Part shown: positions 24,369 through 32,280 of the stretch, piece after piece | Layout: each line of letters opens with the position of its first letter | Position numbering within the stretch: position 1 is the stretch's first letter | Source of the DNA: Phenylobacterium sp. | GTDB lineage: Bacteria; Pseudomonadota; Alphaproteobacteria; Caulobacterales; Caulobacteraceae | Assembly (NCBI RefSeq): GCF_030645195.1 | Contig: NZ_JAUSLW010000166.1 | Coordinates: 1-55,680, forward strand | Direction: 5' to 3' | DNA length: 55,680 bases | Notes under the pieces: generated by a model | The model's input: the letters and a program-made list of their open reading frames with translations, nothing else | Told to the model about the DNA's origin: nothing | Database searches by the model: none | Position numbers and translations under genes: made by a program

Positions 24369-25460
24369 TTGACCTCACAACCCCTCGCGCCAGCGCCTGC
24401 GCCCATGTCCGCCTTCGAGCGCTTCCTGACGGTCTGGGTGGCCCTGTGCATCGTCGCCGGCGTGGCCCTGGGACATTTCTTCCCCGAGGTCTTCCAGGCG
24501 ATCGGCGGCGCGGAGGTGGCCCGCGTCAACCTGCCGGTGGCCGGCCTGATCTGGCTGATGATCATCCCCATGCTGATGAAGGTCGACTTCGGCGCCATGC
24601 GCCAGGTGGGCCGCCACTGGCGGGGCATCGGCGTCACCCTGTTCATCAACTGGGCGGTGAAGCCCTTCTCCATGGCCGCCCTGGGCGCCCTCTTCATCGG
24701 CTACCTGTTCCGCCCCTACCTGCCGGCGAGCGAAATCAATTCCTACATCGCCGGTCTGATCATCCTGGCGGCCGCTCCGTGCACGGCCATGGTCTTCGTC
24801 TGGAGCAACCTCACCCGCGGCGAGCCCAACTTCACCCTCAGCCAGGTGGCGCTGAACGACGCCATCATGGTGGTGGCCTTCGCCCCTATCGTGGGCCTGC
24901 TGCTGGGCCTCTCGGCCATCGCCGTGCCCTGGGAGACCCTGCTGCTGTCGGTGGGTCTCTATATCGTCGTGCCGGTGATCCTGGCCCAGGCGTTGCGCGC
25001 CGCCCTGCTGCGGCGAGGGGGCGAGGCCGGCCTCAAACGGGTGCTCGATCGTGTCGGGCCGGTGTCGCTCACCGCCCTGCTGGCCACCCTGGTGCTGCTG
25101 TTCGGCTTCCAGGGGGAGCAGATCATCGCCCAGCCCGCCATCATCGCCATGCTGGCGGTCCCGATCACCATCCAGGTCTATTTCAACTCCGGCCTGGCCT
25201 ATCTGCTCAATCGGGCCACAGGGGAGGTCCACAGCGTGGCCGGTCCCTCGGCCCTGATCGGCGCCAGCAACTTCTTCGAGCTGGCGGTGGCCGCGGCCAT
25301 CAGCCTGTTCGGCTTCACCTCCGGCGCGGCCCTGGCCACGGTGGTGGGGGTGCTGATCGAGGTGCCGGTCATGCTCTCGGTGGTGGCTATCGTGAACGCC
25401 AGCAAGGGCTGGTACGAAGCCGGTGCGGCGGTGCGCCGGGTGGCGGCCGGGAAGCCCTAG
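24369..25460 (+). CDS. acr3: Arsenite efflux transporter Acr3
   Basis: Membrane exporter of arsenite, 363 residues, about ten spans. IWLMIIPMLMKVDFGAM, INWAVKPFSMAALG, AAPCTAMVFVWSNLTRG with the conserved cysteine needed for transport, and IGASNFFELAVAAAISLFG are typical of Acr3. The start used is TTG at 24369 with AGGAA about ten bases upstream; ATG at 24405 is a shorter option. Its stop overlaps the convergent TetR-glycosyltransferase gene by 4 bases. Confidence 0.9.
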   Translation: MTSQPLAPAPAPMSAFERFLTVWVALCIVAGVALGHFFPEVFQAIGGAEVARVNLPVAGLIWLMIIPMLMKVDFGAMRQVGRHWRGIGVTLFINWAVKPFSMAALGALFIGYLFRPYLPASEINSYIAGLIILAAAPCTAMVFVWSNLTRGEPNFTLSQVALNDAIMVVAFAPIVGLLLGLSAIAVPWETLLLSVGLYIVVPVILAQALRAALLRRGGEAGLKRVLDRVGPVSLTALLATLVLLFGFQGEQIIAQPAIIAMLAVPITIQVYFNSGLAYLLNRATGEVHSVAGPSALIGASNFFELAVAAAISLFGFTSGAALATVVGVLIEVPVMLSVVAIVNASKGWYEAGAAVRRVAAGKP

Positions 25461-26860
25461 GCCGGTTCCGGTCGCCGGCGGCGCACCCGGGCCAGGCGGC
25501 GCAGGCGCCGCCAGAACCGCGTCTTCTCCGGCTCGGGATAGGGCTGCAGGTTGCGCACGAAGTCCTCGGCGCAGGCGCGCCAGGAGAAACCCTCGGCGAA
25601 GGCGCGCACCTTCCTGCGGTCCAGCTTCAACGCCTCCAGGCAGGCCTCGCGCAGGCCCTCGGTGGCGCTGCCGGCCAGGACTCCGGCGTCGCTGCCCGGG
25701 ATGATGTCGATGGGGCCCGGCGCCGGATAGGCCGCCACCGGCGTGCCCGTGGCCATGGCCTCCAGGATCACTAGGCCGAAGGTGTCGGTGAGCGAGGGGA
25801 AGACGAAGACGTCGGCGCAGGCGAAGTGGGCCGCCAACTCCTCGCCCATCTTGAAGCCGCGGAACACCACCTCCGGGTACTTGGCCTTCAGCTCCTCGGT
25901 CTGGGGACCGTCGCCCACCACGACCTTGGTTCCGGGCAGGTCCAGGCCCAGGAAGGCCTCGATGTTCTTCTCCACCGCCACCCGGCCCACCGACAGGAAG
26001 ATCGGCCGCGCCAGACCCTCATAGACGTCGGGCTCCCCGGGCGCGCGCGGATGGAAGGCCTCGGTGTCGACCCCGCGGGACCAGGCGGTGATATTGCGGA
26101 AGCCGTGGTGCTCCAGCTCGTCGCGCATGGTCGGCGTGGCCACCATCAGCCGGCCCGACGGCTTGTGGAACCACTTCATGTAGGCGTAGCCGGCGGCCAG
26201 GGGCAGCGGCAGGCGGGCCGAGACATATTCCGGGAAACGGGTGTGGTAGCTGGTGGTGAAGGGCAGCTTCCACTCCACGCAGATACGCCGCGCCGCCAGG
26301 CCCAGGGGCCCCTCGGTGGCGATGTGGATGGCCTCGGGCTCGAAGGCCTTGAAGCGTTCCTGCACCGGTTCGTAGGTGCCGACGGCCACCTTGATCTCGG
26401 CATAGGTGGGCAGGGGGAAGGTCTTGAACTGGTCGGGGCTGATCACCTCGACCGTATGGCCCATCTCCCGCATCTCCTTGATGACCCGGGTAAGCGTGCG
26501 GACCACCCCGTTCACCTGCGGCTCCCAGGCGTCGGTCACCACCATGATGCGCATGGGCTTGAGGCTGTCGCGCGGGGCGGTGATGGCGTCGCGCACCCGG
26601 GCCCGCGAGGGCCGGGGCGGGGTCAGCGCCTGGGTCTGCAGCCAAGCCCAGAAGGCGCCCATCAGGGCTTCGCGGGTGGGGAAGTGGCGATAGACGGTGC
26701 GCTCGCCCACCTTGGCCTCGGCGGCGATCTCGGCGAAGCTCAGCTCCTCCAGTCCGCCGGACTCCAGGCGCGTGGCCACCGCCCGCAGGATCTGGTCGTG
26801 AGTCTCGGCCTTCTGGCGATCGCGCAAATTGGAGACATAGCGAGTTGGGGGCATCGTCAT
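25457..26860 (-). CDS. TetR DNA-binding domain fused to Agt-like GT4 glycosyltransferase
   Basis: One continuous 467-codon frame with two unrelated parts. Residues about 10-75 are a TetR-type DNA-binding domain (SFAEIAAEAKVGERTVYRHF, then PTREALMGAFWAWL). About 25 linker residues follow. From Met103, MRIMVVTDAWEPQVNGVVRT begins a GT4 glycosyltransferase with IHIATEGPLGLAARR, TTSYHTRFPEYVSARLP, AWSRGVDTEAFHP, FLSVGRVAVEKNIE and FVFPSLTDTFGLVILEAMA. The enzyme part matches the Agt/SqdX-like enzymes that glycosylate diacylglycerol, and plcP lies just upstream. The usual TetR ligand domain is missing. The internal ATG at 26554 has no good ribosome-binding site, so the fused form may be the main product. 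A palindrome covers the start. Either a true regulator-enzyme fusion or a deletion joining tetR to agt. Confidence 0.8.
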   Translation of the reverse strand: MTMPPTRYVSNLRDRQKAETHDQILRAVATRLESGGLEELSFAEIAAEAKVGERTVYRHFPTREALMGAFWAWLQTQALTPPRPSRARVRDAITAPRDSLKPMRIMVVTDAWEPQVNGVVRTLTRVIKEMREMGHTVEVISPDQFKTFPLPTYAEIKVAVGTYEPVQERFKAFEPEAIHIATEGPLGLAARRICVEWKLPFTTSYHTRFPEYVSARLPLPLAAGYAYMKWFHKPSGRLMVATPTMRDELEHHGFRNITAWSRGVDTEAFHPRAPGEPDVYEGLARPIFLSVGRVAVEKNIEAFLGLDLPGTKVVVGDGPQTEELKAKYPEVVFRGFKMGEELAAHFACADVFVFPSLTDTFGLVILEAMATGTPVAAYPAPGPIDIIPGSDAGVLAGSATEGLREACLEALKLDRRKVRAFAEGFSWRACAEDFVRNLQPYPEPEKTRFWRRLRRLARVRRRRPEPA

Positions 26861-26897
26861 GACAGTCGCACTGTCATCAGCCGGGCTTCACTGTCAA
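26859..26897 (-). promoter_or_regulatory. Promoter/operator of the TetR-glycosyltransferase gene
   Basis: ATGACAGT (26859-26866) and ACTGTCAT (26870-26877) form a perfect 8-bp palindrome with a 3-base centre, overlapping the start codon. A third half-site ACTGTCA is at 26890-26896. On the minus strand this third site overlaps TTGACA (26897-26892), a likely -35 element. The layout suits autorepression by the fused TetR domain and a very short or absent leader. Confidence 0.65.
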
Positions 26898-26905
26898 GAA
26901 CCGTG

Positions 26906-27724
26906 TTACGCCGCAACGGGTTCGAGGATCGCTTCATCGACCGTATCGACGGTGCGCGTGATGGCCGACCAGGACCGGATCTTCGCCCACTCCAGGATTT
27001 CCAGCCGTCCGTCCGGGTGTTCGACCAGGGCCGAACAGCTCTCCACCCAGTCGCCGTCATTGATATAGACGATCCCGTCGATGTCGCGCATCTCGGCCTT
27101 GTGGATGTGGCCGCAGATCACGCCGTCCACCCCGCGCCGGCGAGCCTCGTCGGCCACGGCGGCCTCGAAGTTCTCCACGAACTGCAGGGCGTTCTTCACC
27201 CGGGTCTTCAGATAGGCCGACAGGCTCCAGTAGCCGAAGCCGAGGCGCCGCCGGGCGCGATTGAACAGGGTGTTGGCCGACAGCAGGGCCCGGTAGGAAT
27301 AGTCCCCCAGGATGGCTAGCCAGCGGGCGTGCTGCACCACCCCGTCGAACTCGTCCCCGTGGGTCACCAGGAAGCGCTTGCCGTCGGCGGTTTCGTGGAT
27401 GGCGTCGCGGGCCACCACCACCCCACCGAAATGGACCCCGGTGAACTCCCGGACCCGGTCGTCATGGTTGCCTGGCACATAGGTGACGTTCACCCCCTTG
27501 CGGGCCAGGCGCAGGATCTTCTGCACCACGTCGTTGTGGCTCTGAGGCCAGTGCCAGCCCGTGCGGAGCTTCCAGCCGTCGATGATGTCCCCCACCAGAT
27601 AGAGGTTATCGCACTCGATGTGCCGGATGAAGTCGAGCAGCAGCTCGGCCTGGCATCCCCTGGTCCCTAGATGGACGTCGGAAATGAACACGGTGCGATA
27701 ACGCCGGATTCCGAAATCGGCCAT
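26906..27724 (-). CDS. plcP: PlcP-type metallophosphoesterase (phospholipase C in lipid remodelling)
   Basis: Calcineurin-like metallophosphoesterase of 272 residues. Metal-site motifs: SDVHLG (15-20), GDIIDG (45-50), GNHDD (85-89), THGDEFD (121-127) and CGHIHKAE near residue 203. TRGCQAELLLDFIRH, YLVGDIIDGWKL, WPQSHNDVVQK and YINDGDWVESCSALVEH are hallmarks of PlcP, which splits phosphatidylcholine or other phospholipids to diacylglycerol under phosphate starvation. Database labels often call these UDP-2,3-diacylglucosamine hydrolase. The Agt-like gene follows after 45 bp, the same order as known plcP-agt operons. A PhoB-like pair lies about 50 bp upstream. Confidence 0.85.
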   Translation of the reverse strand: MADFGIRRYRTVFISDVHLGTRGCQAELLLDFIRHIECDNLYLVGDIIDGWKLRTGWHWPQSHNDVVQKILRLARKGVNVTYVPGNHDDRVREFTGVHFGGVVVARDAIHETADGKRFLVTHGDEFDGVVQHARWLAILGDYSYRALLSANTLFNRARRRLGFGYWSLSAYLKTRVKNALQFVENFEAAVADEARRRGVDGVICGHIHKAEMRDIDGIVYINDGDWVESCSALVEHPDGRLEILEWAKIRSWSAITRTVDTVDEAILEPVAA

Positions 27725-27772
27725 CGAGGACCCCCTGGTGAGCAGCCAACGCCTGCCGGTTAGGCTGATTGC

Positions 27773-27790
27773 ATGTCACTCTCATGAAAC
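27773..27790 (-). promoter_or_regulatory. Candidate PhoB box upstream of plcP
   Basis: On the minus strand GTTTCAT and GTGACAT lie 11 bp apart (7 + 4 + 7). Each matches the CTGTCAT consensus at 5 of 7 positions. They are about 50 bp upstream of the plcP start. A single pair of this quality could be chance. Confidence 0.4.
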
Positions 27791-27875
27791 CGATCGCGCC
27801 TCTTTCGAAGCGAGGCCTTTGAGGGTAAGGGATTGGTCAGGCCGACCCTCCCCAGGTCTCCCCAATCAGGTCCCG

Positions 27876-28511
27876 ATGGACGCCCGTACCTATCCTGCGA
27901 AGGAGACGCCGAAGTCTCGGCGTACCCGCGCACGCATCCTGGACGCCGCCATGCGGCTGTTCGCCGAGGTCGGCTATCACGCCGCCACCAACGCCATGAT
28001 CGCGGACGCCGCGAACCTGACTCGGGGCGCGATGCTCTATCACTTCGCCAGTCGCGAAGAACTGGTGGAGGCCGCCGTGGCCTATATCGAGGTGGAGCGG
28101 GCCCGGCTGTTCGAGCAGGCCGCCTCTGCGCCTTCCGCCCCCGGCGTCGACGCCTCGGAACACGCCATCGACGCCTATTGGGCCCTGCTGCACGAGGCGC
28201 CCTTCGTGGCCTTCGCCGAGTTGGAGACCGCCGCGCGCACCGATCCCATGCTGCGGGTGCGCCTGGCCGCCGCCCAGAGCGCTTTCGACCGGGCCCAGGT
28301 GGGCGACCGGTTCCTGGCCCTGGCCCAGGCCGGCGAGGACCCCCGCTTCCAGACCAGCCGCGACCTTGGCCGCTTCCTGCTGGAGGGCCTCGCCAAGGGC
28401 GCCATGACCTATGACGAGCCGGCGCGCAAAGAGCGCCTGCTGACGGTGGTCAAGCGGGCCGTGCGCGTGTTGAACCGCAAGGGTGATGTTCAGGAACTCT
28501 GGCCCGACTAG
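27876..28511 (+). CDS. TetR/AcrR-family regulator
   Basis: Regulator of 211 residues with an N-terminal HTH (ILDAAMRLFAEVGYHAATNA, then MIADAANLTRGAMLYHFASR) and an all-helical ligand domain. The start at 27876 is chosen because DARTYPAKETPKSRRTRARI leads straight into the HTH. A longer frame from 27738 would add 46 atypical residues. It is divergent from plcP, so it could control it or itself. Its target and ligand are unknown. The TAG stop forms the edge of an intergenic palindromic repeat. Confidence 0.85.
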   Translation: MDARTYPAKETPKSRRTRARILDAAMRLFAEVGYHAATNAMIADAANLTRGAMLYHFASREELVEAAVAYIEVERARLFEQAASAPSAPGVDASEHAIDAYWALLHEAPFVAFAELETAARTDPMLRVRLAAAQSAFDRAQVGDRFLALAQAGEDPRFQTSRDLGRFLLEGLAKGAMTYDEPARKERLLTVVKRAVRVLNRKGDVQELWPD

Positions 28512-28615
28512 AACTGTTCCCGCTTCGAGTGAATCGAAACGGGGCTCTAGAGTCCTGACTTGGTCGCTCTTCCTGATCGCCTGACTTGATCCAAGTCAGG
28601 CGGGAAACGCTCTAG
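28508..28615. repeat. Palindromic intergenic repeat, copy E (divergent)
   Basis: Two hairpins in a row, each bounded by CTAG (28508, 28547, 28612). The first pairs CCCG-TTCGA with TCGAA-CGGG; the second contains the perfect stem CGCCTGACTTG/CAAGTCAGGCG at 28578-28602. The layout matches copies A, B and D although the bases differ. The left CTAG contains the stop codon of the TetR gene. Confidence 0.6.
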
Positions 28616-28624
28616 GCCAGAGGC

Positions 28625-28771
28625 TCAGAGGGTCGCGAGCAGACCCACGAAGGCGATGGCTTTCACGGCCAGATACCAGAAGACGGCGTTCAGGCCGAGG
28701 AAGCCTGCCACCAGGGCCAGCCTGTAGAGACTGGGACGCCGGGACGCGTGGCCGGGGAAGGCAGTCGCCAT
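28625..28771 (-). CDS. Small membrane protein, 48 residues
   Basis: Short frame with a strong GGAGGAAAC site nine bases before its ATG at 28771. The predicted protein starts MATAFPGHASRRPSLYR and continues into one hydrophobic stretch, LALVAGFLGLNAVFWYLAVK, running on as AIAFVGLLATL. One or two membrane spans are possible, with the basic N-terminus on the cytoplasmic side. No family recognised. The good ribosome site and membrane-protein composition are the reasons to call it. Confidence 0.6.
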   Translation of the reverse strand: MATAFPGHASRRPSLYRLALVAGFLGLNAVFWYLAVKAIAFVGLLATL

Positions 28772-28898
28772 CGATGTTTCCTCCGCTGCTGCTTGGTTCG
28801 GGGGGTGCAGCTAAGCTTCGTAAGTCGTGCGCCGATTCATCGTGAATGTCCCGGCGACCTAATGTCGCCTATCGAACGTTGGAGCGCGAGAAATGGTT

Positions 28899-30644
28899 TC
28901 ATCGCGCCCGCTCCGCCGCGATCCAGCCGTCGATTCGGGTTTCCAGCAGATCCAGGGGCAGGGGGCCGGCCAGCAGGACCGCGTCGTGGAAGCGGCGGAT
29001 GTCGAAGCGGTCGCCCAGCGCGGCCTGGGCCTTGGCCCGTAGCTGGACGATCTTCATCTCCCCGACCTTGTAAGCCAGGGCCTGTCCTGGCCAGGACACG
29101 TAGCGGGCCAGCTCCACCTCGATATTGAGCGGCGACAGGGCGGTGTTGTCGGTGAAGCAGGCCCGGGCCTCGTCCAGGCTCCAGCCCTTCCAGTGGAGAC
29201 CGGTGTCGGCCACCAGGCGGCAGGCGCGCCACATCTCGTAGGACAGGCGGCCGAACCGCTCATAGGGGTCGCGATAGATTCCCATCTCCCCGCCCAGCTT
29301 CTCGGCATAGAGGCCCCAGCCCTCGGTGAAGGCGGTGACGCCGGCCTCGCGCCGGAAGGTGGGCGTGCCCTGGAGTTCCTGGCCCAGCGCGATCTGCAGG
29401 TGATGGCCGGGGACCGCCTCATGCAGGGTGAGCGCCGGCAGCTCGTAGAGCGGCCGCTGGTCGAGCTTGGCGGTGTTGACCATGTAGCCGCCGGCCCTGC
29501 CCTGGGCCGGGCTGCCGGTGAAGTAGCGGCCGGTGGTGTAGTTGGCCTCGATGTCCTCGGGCACCGGCCGCACGCCATAGGTCAGGCGCGGCAGGGTGGC
29601 GAACCAGCCCGGCAGCTTGTCGTCGATTCGCTTGGCGATCCGCGAGGCCTTCTCCAGCAGGTCCTCCCGCGACGCAGCGTAGAACCGCGGATCGGACCGC
29701 AGCATGGCCAGGAAGGCCTTGAAGTCCCCCTTGAAGCCGGTCTCCGCGATCACCCCGCCCATCTCCGCCCGGATCCGCGCCACCTCCGCCAGTCCCGCTG
29801 CGTGGATCTCGTCGGGGGTCATCTTGGTCGTGGTGTGGTCGGCTGCCAGCCAGCGGTAGTAGCGTTCCCCGTCGGGCAGGCTGCGGGCCGCCAGGGATTT
29901 GCGGCTGGCGGGCAGGTATTCTTTTTCTAGGAAGGCGACGAAGTCGCGCTGGGCGGGGCGGACCTTGTCGCGCACCACCGCCAGAGCCTGGGCCCGGAGG
30001 GCCGCCTGCTCGGCGGCGGGGATCGCCGGCGGCAGGTCGCGGAACGGGGTCAGCAGGACGTCGCCCTCCACCGGGGCGGCGACCATCTCCCGGGCGCGGG
30101 CCAGGACCTGGTCATTGGTCCCGCGCGGCTGGGTGAAGCCGGTCTTCACCCCGCGCCGGGCGTTGGCGATGCTCGCGGCGTAGTAGGCCGGAATGGCGTT
30201 CAGCCGGTCGAGCCAGGCCCTGGCGTCGGCCCCTGAGCGGATCGGCGTGGTGGCCGCCAGATAGCCCAGGGTCTGGTGGAATCCGCCGTCCGAATTGAAC
30301 GGCATGCGGGCCTCGTCGAAGGCGAGACCCTGCAGCTGCCGGTCCAGGGTCCAGGCCAGGAAGGCGCGATTCAGCCGCGCCTCGGTCGAGAGGCCGGCGG
30401 CGTCGATGCCCGCCAGCCGCGCCTGGAAGGCCTTCAGCGCCTTGGCCCGGGCCGCGTCGGCGGCCGGGGTCACGTCGGGCAGGCGCGACAGGGCCGCGCG
30501 ATCCCCCTGACCGCCGGCGGTGATGGGATCGTCGGCCAGCGCATAGGCCTCGTAGTCGGCCACCAGGGCCTCCAGCGGCCGGTCATCGGCCAATGCCGGC
30601 CCCGCGAACAGCAGGACCACCAGGGCGAACAGGGCGTGGCGCAT
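28899..30644 (-). CDS. DUF885-family zinc metallopeptidase, exported
   Basis: Predicted 581-residue secreted peptidase. The start at 30644 gives a signal peptide (MRHALFALVVLLFAGPALADD) with AAGGA eight bases before; a longer frame from 30890 lacks signal character. The DUF885 core has the zinc motif in LTLHEAVPGHHLQIALGQEL (HExxxGH type) and TAFTEGWGLYAEKLGGEMG with the glutamate that completes the site. YVSWPGQALAYKVGEMKI is also typical. Probably periplasmic and acts on peptides. It is divergent from the APC permease gene 121 bp away, so peptide breakdown followed by amino-acid uptake is a possible link. Confidence 0.85.
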   Translation of the reverse strand: MRHALFALVVLLFAGPALADDRPLEALVADYEAYALADDPITAGGQGDRAALSRLPDVTPAADAARAKALKAFQARLAGIDAAGLSTEARLNRAFLAWTLDRQLQGLAFDEARMPFNSDGGFHQTLGYLAATTPIRSGADARAWLDRLNAIPAYYAASIANARRGVKTGFTQPRGTNDQVLARAREMVAAPVEGDVLLTPFRDLPPAIPAAEQAALRAQALAVVRDKVRPAQRDFVAFLEKEYLPASRKSLAARSLPDGERYYRWLAADHTTTKMTPDEIHAAGLAEVARIRAEMGGVIAETGFKGDFKAFLAMLRSDPRFYAASREDLLEKASRIAKRIDDKLPGWFATLPRLTYGVRPVPEDIEANYTTGRYFTGSPAQGRAGGYMVNTAKLDQRPLYELPALTLHEAVPGHHLQIALGQELQGTPTFRREAGVTAFTEGWGLYAEKLGGEMGIYRDPYERFGRLSYEMWRACRLVADTGLHWKGWSLDEARACFTDNTALSPLNIEVELARYVSWPGQALAYKVGEMKIVQLRAKAQAALGDRFDIRRFHDAVLLAGPLPLDLLETRIDGWIAAERAR

Positions 30645-30765
30645 GGGGGGCATCCTTCGAGCGAGGCGCCAAGCTGGCGCCGGGGCGGGTCCCTGCCAAG
30701 CCCTTGCGGCCCGCCGCCGGGGCGCCCCATGCTCGCCCCGCTGCTGACGCGAGGGGGGACGGCTC

Positions 30766-32166
30766 ATGAGCTTCATCACACGCCGCAAGGCGATCGAGCC
30801 GCACGTCCACGCCGAGGGCGAGCACCGGCTGAAGGCCACCCTGAGCTGGCCCCACCTGATGGCTCTGGGCATCGGCGCCATCATCGGCACCGGGATCTAC
30901 ACCCTGACCGGCGTGGCGGCGGGCCTTGCGGGGCCGGCGGTGATCCTGTCCTTCGCCGTGGCCGGCGCGGTCTGCGCCTGCGCGGCCCTCTGCTACGCCG
31001 AGATGGCCAGCCTGATGCCCCACGCGGGCAGCGCCTATTCCTATACCTACGCCACCCTGGGCGAGCTGGTGGCCTGGGTGATCGGCTGGAGCCTGATCCT
31101 CGAATACACCCTGGTCTGCAGCGCGGTGTCGGTGGGCTGGTCGGGCTATGCCTCCGGCCTCATCGAACAGGCCCACTGGGCCGTGCCCAAGGCCCTGCTG
31201 GCCGGACCCGAGGCGGGCGGCCTGGTCAACCTGCCGGCGGTCTTCATCGCGTTGGCCGTCACCGGCATGCTGCTGGTGGGCACCCGCGAGAGCGCCACGG
31301 TGAATTTCATCCTGGTCTGCGTGAAGCTCGTGGCCCTGGCCGGCTTCGTGGCCCTGACCCTGCCCCACTTCGACGCCAGCCACTTCACCCCCTTCGCCCC
31401 CTTCGGCTTCGGGGCCCACGAGGCGGACGGCGCCAAGTACGGGATGATGGGCGCCGCGGCGATCATCTTCTTCGCCTTCTATGGCTTCGACGCCATCTCC
31501 ACGGCGGCGGAGGAGGCCAAGAACCCCAGCCGCGACCTGACCATCGGCATCGTCGGCTCGATGCTGATCTGCACCCTGATCTACATGGTGGTGGCCGCCT
31601 GCGCGCTGGGCGCCTCGCCCTACGATGTCTTCTCCAAGGATCCCGCCCCGCTCGCCTTCGTGCTGAAGCAGCTGGGCCAGCCGCAGGCCGCCGCCTGGGT
31701 GGCCGGCGCCGCGGTGATCGCCATGCCGACGGTGATCATGGTCTTCATGTTTGGCCAGAGCCGGGTCTTCTTCGCCATGGCCAGGGACGGCCTGCTGCCC
31801 TGCTGGCTGGCGGCCGTCACTCCGCGCGGGGTGCCCAGCCGCGTCACCATCCTGACCGGAGTGATCGCCGCAGTGATCGCCGGCGCCATGCCCCTGTCGG
31901 AGATCGCCGCCCTGGCCAATGCCGGGACGCTCGCGGCCTTCATCGCCACCACCCTCGCGGTCCTGGCCCTGCGGCGCTCGGCCCCCGACCTGCCGCGCGC
32001 CTTCAAGACGCCGCTGGTCTGGGTGATCGGCCCCGCCGGGGTGCTGGGCTGCGTCTATCTGTTCACCAGCCTGTCGGCCAAGACGATGATCTTCTTCGCC
32101 GTCTGGAACGTCGTCGGTGTGGCGGTCTACCTGGCCTACGGCCGCGCCCGCAGCCGGCTGGCCTAG
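30766..32166 (+). CDS. APC-family amino acid permease
   Basis: Amino-acid transporter of 466 residues with about twelve membrane spans. The first span carries the family glycine motif IGAIIGTGIYTLTG. IIFFAFYGFDAISTAAEEAK and FGQSRVFFAMARDGLLP match the cationic-amino-acid (CAT-like) branch of APC permeases. The start at 30766 follows GAGGGGGGAC. Substrate not determined; many members of this branch carry basic or branched amino acids. Its TAG stop is the left edge of repeat copy A. Confidence 0.9.
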   Translation: MSFITRRKAIEPHVHAEGEHRLKATLSWPHLMALGIGAIIGTGIYTLTGVAAGLAGPAVILSFAVAGAVCACAALCYAEMASLMPHAGSAYSYTYATLGELVAWVIGWSLILEYTLVCSAVSVGWSGYASGLIEQAHWAVPKALLAGPEAGGLVNLPAVFIALAVTGMLLVGTRESATVNFILVCVKLVALAGFVALTLPHFDASHFTPFAPFGFGAHEADGAKYGMMGAAAIIFFAFYGFDAISTAAEEAKNPSRDLTIGIVGSMLICTLIYMVVAACALGASPYDVFSKDPAPLAFVLKQLGQPQAAAWVAGAAVIAMPTVIMVFMFGQSRVFFAMARDGLLPCWLAAVTPRGVPSRVTILTGVIAAVIAGAMPLSEIAALANAGTLAAFIATTLAVLALRRSAPDLPRAFKTPLVWVIGPAGVLGCVYLFTSLSAKTMIFFAVWNVVGVAVYLAYGRARSRLA

Positions 32167-32280
32167 AGCCTGTCCGTTTCAGATGGACTCATCCGAAACG
32201 GATGAACAGGCTCGTCGTCTTAATGTTTGGAGCGTGACGGGCGCCTGAACCGGTATCCACTTCAGGCTGTCACGCTCTAG
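32165..32280. repeat. Palindromic intergenic repeat, copy A
   Basis: About 115 bp with two hairpins: CCGTTTC/GAAACGG in the left unit and AGCGTGAC/GTCACGCT in the right unit. The block fills the whole space between the convergent APC permease and rmlA genes, and CTAG at its two ends contributes both TAG stop codons. Copy B at 43402-43517 is the same element in reverse orientation. Confidence 0.8.

Noticed and set aside
25457..26860. Frameshift joining two separate genes as the cause of the TetR-glycosyltransferase frame
   Set aside because: The frame is continuous, with no stop or slippery run at the junction and a plausible linker. A past deletion remains possible and is noted in the finding.
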